From contig JBDTVQ010000221.1 in the NCBI GenBank assembly GCA_040007195.1, positions 1-11,344 on the forward strand: a stretch of DNA of 11,344 bases. Direction: 5' to 3'. The position numbers and the translations under genes are program-made. Of this stretch, positions 7,054 to 11,344 are shown piece by piece; position 1 is the stretch's first letter; the number at the start of each line of letters is the position of its first letter. This DNA comes from JAFLBB01 sp040007195 (GTDB taxonomy: Bacteria; Acidobacteriota; Terriglobia; Bryobacterales; Bryobacteraceae). Below the pieces are notes generated by a model. The model was not told the DNA's origin and ran no database searches. It was given only the letters and a program-made list of their open reading frames with translations.

Positions 7054-7874
7054 TTGGAAACCTCCTCGGAAACAGTTTCTCTTGTGGCCCGGTCGAGCGC
7101 GGCGAGCGCCTCGGCGAATAGCTTTTCGTCCAAAGACCGGTAGTGCCAGATCGGCTGGTTTTCGGCGAAGGGGATTCCCTGCCCTTTTGTCGTACGGGCA
7201 ATGAGAACCGAGGGTTGAGCAAGGCTATGGAGCCTTCGCAGGCCGGCAACGAGCGAGCCGGCCTCACCATCAACTTCCTCGACGGCAAAACCCAGGCCGG
7301 TGAACGCACGTCCCATCGGCTCCAGATCAATCACTTCGCTGGTCCGGCGGATGCTGGAGATTCCATTGGCATCCACGACTACGGTGAGGTTCGACAGGTT
7401 ATGGTGCCGCGCGAACATCATGGCCTCCCAATTGGAGCCTTCCTGTAGCTCTCCATCGCCCAGCAGAACATACACTCGGCTGTCGTGGAAACCCCGTGAG
7501 CGCAGTCCGAAGGCGCAACCGGCGGCGACCGGCAAGCCGTGGCCGAGTGCGCCAGTAGAATGCTCGACGCTTTGCACAGCGTGACTAGCGTGGCCAGCAA
7601 ACACAGATCCCTCGCGGCAGTAGTGTTCCCTGGGATCTAGGTCCAGGAGGCCGAAGTGCCAGAGCGTGGCGTACAGGCCCGCGGCGGCATGGCCCTTGCT
7701 GAGGAATATCCGGTCGCGGCCGGCGTCCCACGCACGAATGCGGGGCAGGTCGACGAGACTATATATCGCACATAGAATATCGATCACCGACATCGACGGG
7801 CCGAGATGAGAGGCGCGCGCGCCGTAGAGCATTTCAACAGTCGTGCGGCGAACGTCAATTGGGGAAACAGTCAT
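7050..7874 (-). CDS. Transketolase N-terminal half (ThDP diphosphate-binding domain)
   Basis: This is the N-terminal subunit of a split transketolase (274 aa, the normal size). ASHLGPSMSVIDIL (21-34) holds the conserved early His. RIFLSKGHAAAGLYATL (55-71) is typical of the family. GDGELQEGSNWEA (139-151) to VDAN (167-170) is the ThDP/metal-binding motif (GDG followed ~28 residues later by Asn). STGALGHGLPVAAG (107-120) is also characteristic. It forms the active site with the C-half encoded immediately downstream, whose start overlaps this stop by 4 nt. It is the first gene of the four-gene minus operon, so its promoter should lie in the region shared with the divergent oxygenase gene. Its Shine-Dalgarno is weak: GGTGAG, 12 nt or more from the ATG. 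That contrasts with the perfect AGGAGG in front of the C-half. Confidence 0.93.
   Translation of the reverse strand: MTVSPIDVRRTTVEMLYGARASHLGPSMSVIDILCAIYSLVDLPRIRAWDAGRDRIFLSKGHAAAGLYATLWHFGLLDLDPREHYCREGSVFAGHASHAVQSVEHSTGALGHGLPVAAGCAFGLRSRGFHDSRVYVLLGDGELQEGSNWEAMMFARHHNLSNLTVVVDANGISSIRRTSEVIDLEPMGRAFTGLGFAVEEVDGEAGSLVAGLRRLHSLAQPSVLIARTTKGQGIPFAENQPIWHYRSLDEKLFAEALAALDRATRETVSEEVSK
7061..7066 (-). promoter_or_regulatory. AGGAGG ribosome-binding site inside the transketolase N-half gene
   Basis: A perfect AGGAGG (minus strand) lies within the last codons of the N-half gene, 7 nt before the GTG start at 7053. It supports the GTG start and suggests re-initiation at the GTGA overlap. Confidence 0.8.
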
Positions 7875-8008
7875 ATGTACTCAGACTCACCAGTCCTTCC
7901 GACCTATCGTTCGGCGTGTGATCGCGGCTGCATGAGGGAGTAGGGAAAGATCTGTTGGGCTATATGTCGTTTGGCGTTGAACGTGCATGCGAGTACACGA
8001 CGAGCACT
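7875..8008. promoter_or_regulatory. Divergent control region between transketolase operon and oxygenase gene
   Basis: These 134 nt separate two divergent transcription units, so promoters for both must lie here or just inside the genes. No convincing -35/-10 pair can be named. A TATATG-like stretch around 7961-7966 and a TTGAAC at 7977-7982 are present but not properly spaced. The assignment rests on gene orientation only. Confidence 0.4.
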
Positions 8009-8824
8009 ATGGTTCAATCGCTCACACAGGAACAACTGAACTTTTGGGACGAGAACGGCTATCTCGTGCTGAAGGGATTCTACGATGTGACACGCGAAAT
8101 CGTGCCGATTCAGGAGGACGTGCGTCGCGTGATGGGGCTTGTGCGTGGACACGGCGGACTGCGGCAGGCGCATGGGGAGTTTGACGAAGGCTTGGCGGAG
8201 ATGGCAAGAAATTGCCGTGACGCAGCCGCGGTAGTCTACGACGCGATGAAAAGGCTGCCCACCTATGTGCAACTTACGGCGTCAGCAAAACATGGGGAGA
8301 TAGCCAGTCACCTGTTGCGCAGCCCGTTCATCGGATTCGCGCCGCGTGGGTATGGAATTCGCCTCGATCATCCCGGCGAAGGCAAATTTTTGACGCAGCT
8401 CCATCAGGACTATACGAGCCAGCTGATAAGCCCCAAAGGCGTCGTGTTCTGGAGCCCACTGCGCAGGGTGACGAAGGAGTTGGGGCCAGTGGTGTTGTAT
8501 CCGGGCTCGCACAGGTTGGGCGTCCAGCGAATTGAAAAATGCGGGGAGGGTTCCTATGGATTACGTCTGCCGAACGATGACGAGCTCCGGCAGCAGTTCA
8601 CGCCGGTAGCGCCTGAGCCGGACGTTGGCGACGCAGTGGTCATAGACTTCTTACTCCTCCATGAAAGTTCGCCGAACCGCAGCGATCGGACGCGTTGGGC
8701 AATGATCTGCCGCTATTTCGATTTCACCGACCCGGTGGGCATCAGTCATGGATGGAAGGGCGGGCTGGCCGAAGGGAATTCATTTGAGAGGATCCATCCG
8801 GAACTGACCGAGTGGAAGAGCTAA
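8009..8824 (+). CDS. PhyH-like Fe(II)/2-oxoglutarate dioxygenase
   Basis: This 271-residue protein belongs to the phytanoyl-CoA dioxygenase-like (PhyH) group of non-heme iron oxygenases, which couple 2-oxoglutarate oxidation to hydroxylation or related chemistry. LTQEQLNFWDENGYLVLKGFYD (5-26) is the usual N-terminal start. LHQDYTSQ (131-138) gives the H132-x-D134 iron ligands. LYPGSHRLG (163-171) and GDAVVIDFLLLHESSPNRS (207-225) give the distal His218. Arg228 in DRTRWAM is a likely 2-oxoglutarate anchor. All expected ligands are present, so it should be active. ATG 8009 was chosen because the family pattern begins there. In-frame upstream alternatives are TTG 7955 and ATG 7964, and none has a strong Shine-Dalgarno. 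Its stop directly abuts the methyltransferase start (TAAATG), so the two form one unit. The substrate is unknown; a sugar, lipid or small molecule made with the adjacent enzymes is plausible. Confidence 0.87.
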   Translation: MVQSLTQEQLNFWDENGYLVLKGFYDVTREIVPIQEDVRRVMGLVRGHGGLRQAHGEFDEGLAEMARNCRDAAAVVYDAMKRLPTYVQLTASAKHGEIASHLLRSPFIGFAPRGYGIRLDHPGEGKFLTQLHQDYTSQLISPKGVVFWSPLRRVTKELGPVVLYPGSHRLGVQRIEKCGEGSYGLRLPNDDELRQQFTPVAPEPDVGDAVVIDFLLLHESSPNRSDRTRWAMICRYFDFTDPVGISHGWKGGLAEGNSFERIHPELTEWKS

Positions 8825-9706
8825 ATGGACCAGCAAGAGATTCTGAAGCGACTTAGCGAAATCAAGTATTGGTATCACCGTATCGAATTGGCACCAGGAG
8901 TGGTCACTCCGGGATATGCCCTCGAACCAATTTGGGAAAACACGCGCAAGGTCAGGGCCAAGTTGGACTATCAGAACAAGACGGTTCTCGACATCGCCTC
9001 GTTCGATGGGATGTTTTCATTTGAGGCGGAACGGTTGGGCGCTTCGCTCGTAGTAGCCGCTGATTGTCTGTACAAGAGCTTTTCGAACTTTTTGCTTTGC
9101 CGCGAAGTGCTGGGAAGCCGGGCTGTGCCGTACTACAACATCTCGCCGTACACGTTGTCCGAGCGGCTGGATGTGTTTTTCGAGGAGAACTACGAGAGCG
9201 AACGGATGAACGACCGCCGGTTCGATATCGTGCAGCACCTGGGGTTGCTCTATCATTTGCGCGATCCGATGCTATCGCTCTCTCAAGCAAGGAGCGTGTT
9301 GAAACCTGGCGGAAGCTTACTGATCGAGACCGACGTTGTGCTTGACGACAACTCTCCCTCACTTGTCTTTAACGGGCTGCCCAACAAGGCGCGTCTCCGA
9401 GACAACTATTCAGTCTGGTGGACTCCGACGATTGCGTGCCTGAAGGAGATGCTCGATGCGACGATGTTCGATGTGGTGGACGAATCCGTGTCGGCCATCG
9501 AGTTTCAGACGCCATCGCGGCAATCGGGAATGGTATCGAATGCGGATGGCAAAGCCGCGGCCGTCGAGCATGGATACAAGATGGGCCGGTGTGCGTTGAT
9601 TGCTCATGCGCGAGAACGGGGCAACTCGAACGAGAAGGTCGAGCGCGAACTGTGCCGGACCTATCGAAATCCTGGACTGGACTTGGCGCGGCTTGGTTGG
9701 GGGTAA
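8825..9706 (+). CDS. CmoB-like SAM-dependent methyltransferase
   Basis: This 293-residue class I methyltransferase most resembles the CmoB/Methyltransf_9-like group. YWYHRIELAPGVVTPGY (15-31) matches the N-terminal W-x-H-x-I-x-L...T.G signature. VLDIASFDGMFSFEAERLGA (54-73) is SAM-binding motif I, and VAADCLYK (77-84) follows as the acidic end of strand two. IVQHLGLLYHLRDPM (135-149) and LKPGGSLLIET (159-169) are characteristic later blocks. True CmoB modifies tRNA wobble uridine. This protein's setting, directly behind a PhyH oxygenase and beside a split transketolase, suggests instead a tailoring enzyme of a glycan or small molecule. The start follows the previous stop with no spacer, and GGAAGAG before it can serve as ribosome-binding site. 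It ends 12 nt before the convergent sortase gene; no clear terminator hairpin with a T-run is visible between them. Confidence 0.88.
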   Translation: MDQQEILKRLSEIKYWYHRIELAPGVVTPGYALEPIWENTRKVRAKLDYQNKTVLDIASFDGMFSFEAERLGASLVVAADCLYKSFSNFLLCREVLGSRAVPYYNISPYTLSERLDVFFEENYESERMNDRRFDIVQHLGLLYHLRDPMLSLSQARSVLKPGGSLLIETDVVLDDNSPSLVFNGLPNKARLRDNYSVWWTPTIACLKEMLDATMFDVVDESVSAIEFQTPSRQSGMVSNADGKAAAVEHGYKMGRCALIAHARERGNSNEKVERELCRTYRNPGLDLARLGWG

Positions 9707-9718
9707 CGAGGCCGTGGG

Positions 9719-10360
9719 CTAGAGCGTACCCGTAGCGCGCACCACGAAACGCTTCGGCGCCGCACCAATGAAGTCGAAAGGAAAACAGGTGATCAGCGTG
9801 AGAGTCGGGGTAGCAGTTTGCCGCAGAACGCTCGTATTGGATGGTTCCACGATCATAGTTTCAGTGACTGTATAGACACGAGGGCCCGCCGGTGTCAGCA
9901 GCCGTACTTCGTCGCCCGCTTTGACGCCTCGGAGGTCGCGGAAAAACGTGTCGCGATGTCCCGCTACCCCAACGTTTCCGGCGTCACCCGGCCGTGCCGT
10001 CCCTTTAATCCAACCTGCACCCTTGTCCAGATCCGCCGCAGTGCTCGTACCGCGAATGAGGACCGAGAGGCCGAGACGGTCGATCTCGACAATACCCAGG
10101 CCAAGCGAAGAAACGGTCGTGCGTGAAGGGGCGATTGGAATCACGTGGGCGCCATTGGCCTGCTTGTCTCCGCGGCCACGCGGGTCGGGTACGGCAAGCA
10201 GCGGGACGCCTTGCGTGAGGGTCGCGGCTAGCTCAAACCGGTCGCGGGACTCCATCCACGCCCCCATCAACACAATAGTCGCGACATAAGCGAGCAGGGC
10301 AGCACCTGCGCCGGCGACAGCAGCGCCGTAGAAGACGTTCGGACGGATGCGGATGCGCAT
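9719..10360 (-). CDS. Class D sortase (membrane-anchored transpeptidase)
   Basis: This 213-residue protein has one N-terminal membrane anchor (about 11-34, with Arg-rich RIRIRP before it) and an outside-facing sortase barrel. The triad is clear: His135 in VGVAGHRDTFFRDL, Cys192 in LTLITCFPFDF (TLxTC-type motif) and Arg204 in PKRFVVRA. Size and motifs fit class D sortases, which cleave a sorting motif and attach the protein to an amine acceptor on the envelope. The gene begins 2 nt after the VWA gene stop, with GGGAG about 10 nt upstream, so they are cotranscribed. No protein in the window ends in a sortase sorting signal (LPxTG-like motif plus hydrophobic tail plus basic end), so the substrate must be encoded elsewhere. 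Sortases in Gram-negative genomes are sporadic and often sit next to VWA proteins, as here. Confidence 0.92.
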   Translation of the reverse strand: MRIRIRPNVFYGAAVAGAGAALLAYVATIVLMGAWMESRDRFELAATLTQGVPLLAVPDPRGRGDKQANGAHVIPIAPSRTTVSSLGLGIVEIDRLGLSVLIRGTSTAADLDKGAGWIKGTARPGDAGNVGVAGHRDTFFRDLRGVKAGDEVRLLTPAGPRVYTVTETMIVEPSNTSVLRQTATPTLTLITCFPFDFIGAAPKRFVVRATGTL

Positions 10361-10362
10361 GG

Positions 10363-11292
10363 CTATAAAACTCCCGTGGCTTGAATTCGGTACTTCTTCC
10401 TGGCTTTGATACGAATGCTTCGCACCGGCGGATGAACGATGTCAACGCTTAGTGAGCGAGTTTCCGTCTTCCCCGGTGGAGGTTCAACGGCCATATATCC
10501 GATGACGTAACGAGCGCGAATATCGGCACTCACGCGATCAAAGAATAAGCTAAGTGCTTCCGGGCCTGGGTCCGCGACGGTAAATCCGCCCGTACTCTCT
10601 GCAAGGCGTTTGAGGACACCGAGCCCTGAGGAAACGGTTCCGCGAGCGGGCATGCCGACGGTGTAAATCAGCAAATTGGAGGAGTGGATCGCCGCAATGG
10701 CATCCTCGAGTGATGCCCTGCTGGCGGTGTCGGCTCCATCGGAGAGAATCACCAGCACACGCCGGGAGAGGCTCCCGCGCCGTGACAGTTCCGCGCCCTT
10801 CAGCAACGCATCATACAGCGCGGTTTGGCCATCTGGCCGCGTGGAGGAGATTACATTGGCAACCTCTTGCGGCTTTGTGCCGGCGAGCAATTTTGGTTCG
10901 CTTTCGACCAGGATCGACTCGTTGAAAAGCACCAGGAACAGCTCGTCGGCGGGCTGCAGACGCGCGCTGAATTGGGCGACGGCCGAGGAAACCAATTCTT
11001 GTTGCGCGCGCATGCTGCGGCTAAAATCCACGAGGAGGCCGACACAAACCTGTTCGGCCCCAGTGGCAAAGTGGGAAATCTGGCGTGGCCGGCCGGATTC
11101 TTTTATTTGGAAATTTTGTTTTTCCAGTCCGGCCACGGGAACTCCGTTGGCATCGAGAACGCTTACTTCCAACAGGACCAGATTGCTGGTGGTCCGAAAT
11201 GCCGCCTGCTGCTCACCTGGCATTTGGGCCGACTGCAAGGAGTACGCTGTGCCGAGTACAGCGGTAGCGGCAAACCAGCGTCGTGAGAGCAT
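10363..11292 (-). CDS. Exported VWA-domain protein, acidobacterial VWFA-related type
   Basis: The 309-residue protein starts with a Tat-like leader (LSRRWFAATAVLG), then TTSNLVLLEVSVLDANGVPVAGL and QNFQIKESGRPRQI, the preamble typical of the acidobacterial VWFA-related family. The VWA domain has a complete MIDAS: D89-F-S91-R-S93, Thr157 (GQTALYDAL) and Asp185 (ILSDGAD). It should therefore bind a divalent metal and mediate protein contacts outside the cytoplasm. The C-terminal region after ARYVIGYMAVEPPPG is a beta-type extension; there is no C-terminal sorting signal, so it is not an obvious substrate of the adjacent sortase. ATG 11292 is annotated. An in-frame TTG at 11298 has better spacing (6 versus 12 nt) from the AGGAGG and adds only two residues. 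It is the first gene of a two-gene operon with the sortase. Confidence 0.9.
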   Translation of the reverse strand: MLSRRWFAATAVLGTAYSLQSAQMPGEQQAAFRTTSNLVLLEVSVLDANGVPVAGLEKQNFQIKESGRPRQISHFATGAEQVCVGLLVDFSRSMRAQQELVSSAVAQFSARLQPADELFLVLFNESILVESEPKLLAGTKPQEVANVISSTRPDGQTALYDALLKGAELSRRGSLSRRVLVILSDGADTASRASLEDAIAAIHSSNLLIYTVGMPARGTVSSGLGVLKRLAESTGGFTVADPGPEALSLFFDRVSADIRARYVIGYMAVEPPPGKTETRSLSVDIVHPPVRSIRIKARKKYRIQATGVL

Positions 11293-11304
11293 GAGCAAAA
11301 CGGG

Positions 11305-11310
11305 CCTCCT
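11305..11310 (-). promoter_or_regulatory. AGGAGG ribosome-binding site of the VWA gene
   Basis: A perfect AGGAGG (minus strand) is 12 nt before ATG 11292 and 6 nt before TTG 11298. The spacing favours the TTG and the codon favours the ATG, so the start is ambiguous by two residues. Confidence 0.65.
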
Positions 11311-11318
11311 GTTTCTGA

Positions 11319-11334
11319 AGGAATCGCGATTCCT
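11319..11334. promoter_or_regulatory. 16-bp perfect palindrome upstream of the VWA-sortase operon
   Basis: AGGAATCG is followed directly by its reverse complement CGATTCCT, 8 nt upstream of the AGGAGG site. Placement in a 5' leader suggests an operator or a leader hairpin, but no regulator family is recognised. It is too close to the window edge to see the promoter. Confidence 0.4.
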
Positions 11335-11344
11335 AGCTCAATCG

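Noticed and set aside
7812..7823. 12-bp GC-only palindrome in the transketolase N-half gene
   Set aside because: It is low-complexity alternating GC encoding a normal GARA stretch; expected by chance in GC-rich coding DNA.
6157..7874. Split transketolase as part of a sulfoquinovose (sulfo-transketolase) pathway
   Set aside because: A two-subunit transketolase occurs there, but no sulfoquinovosidase, isomerase or sulfo-sugar gene is present here.
7877..7996. GTACTC (7877) and GAGTAC (7991) as an inverted operator pair between the divergent genes
   Set aside because: Only 6 nt each and over 100 nt apart; no more than chance.
1..11344. tRNA, rRNA, CRISPR arrays, insertion sequences, phage genes, riboswitches
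   Set aside because: None seen on either strand; nearly all sequence is occupied by the ten genes, and no gene-free stretch exceeds 300 nt.

Overview
The window looks like chromosomal DNA of a soil-type acidobacterium, probably from the Solibacter/Bryobacter group. Three things point there. One gene is a VWA protein of the type known as the acidobacterial VWFA-related family. The exported proteins carry several twin-arginine (Tat) leaders. There are two Tat/Sec-exported 'hypothetical glycosyl hydrolase 6' type proteins, a type I associate with that group. Coding density is very high and GC is around 60%. I see no rRNA, tRNA, CRISPR array, transposase or insertion sequence.

Layout. (1) Positions 6-737, plus strand: a chimeric reading frame. 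Its first ~100 codons are a truncated SufT/MIP18 (DUF59) domain and the rest is the C-terminal half of CobT. The two parts meet at three residues (GVA) compatible with both families, and GC changes across the join (about 70% to about 61% by hand count). (2) 779-2008, plus: a Tat-exported fold-III PLP enzyme related to D-threonine aldolase/D-serine dehydratase, with an altered metal-binding motif. (3) 7874 down to 1999, minus: a tight four-gene operon, transcribed as transketolase N-half, transketolase C-half, exported GHL6-type hydrolase (Tat), exported GHL6-type hydrolase (Sec). Junctions are 4-nt overlap, 4-nt gap, 4-nt overlap. (4) 8009-9706, plus, divergent from that operon: a PhyH-like Fe(II)/2-oxoglutarate oxygenase followed with zero spacing by a CmoB-like SAM methyltransferase. 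(5) 11292 down to 9719, minus: a Tat-type VWA protein followed after 2 nt by a class D sortase.

How the genes may work together. The split transketolase, oxygenase and methyltransferase share one 134-nt divergent control region and resemble a specialised sugar or surface-glycan modification set. The two exported hydrolase-like proteins are translationally tied to it and could act on the corresponding glycan outside the cytoplasm. This linkage is inferred from gene order only. The VWA-sortase pair is probably an independent cell-envelope module. The most suspicious object is the SufT-CobT chimera, which may be a genuine microhomology-mediated fusion or a chimeric assembly join near the contig edge.
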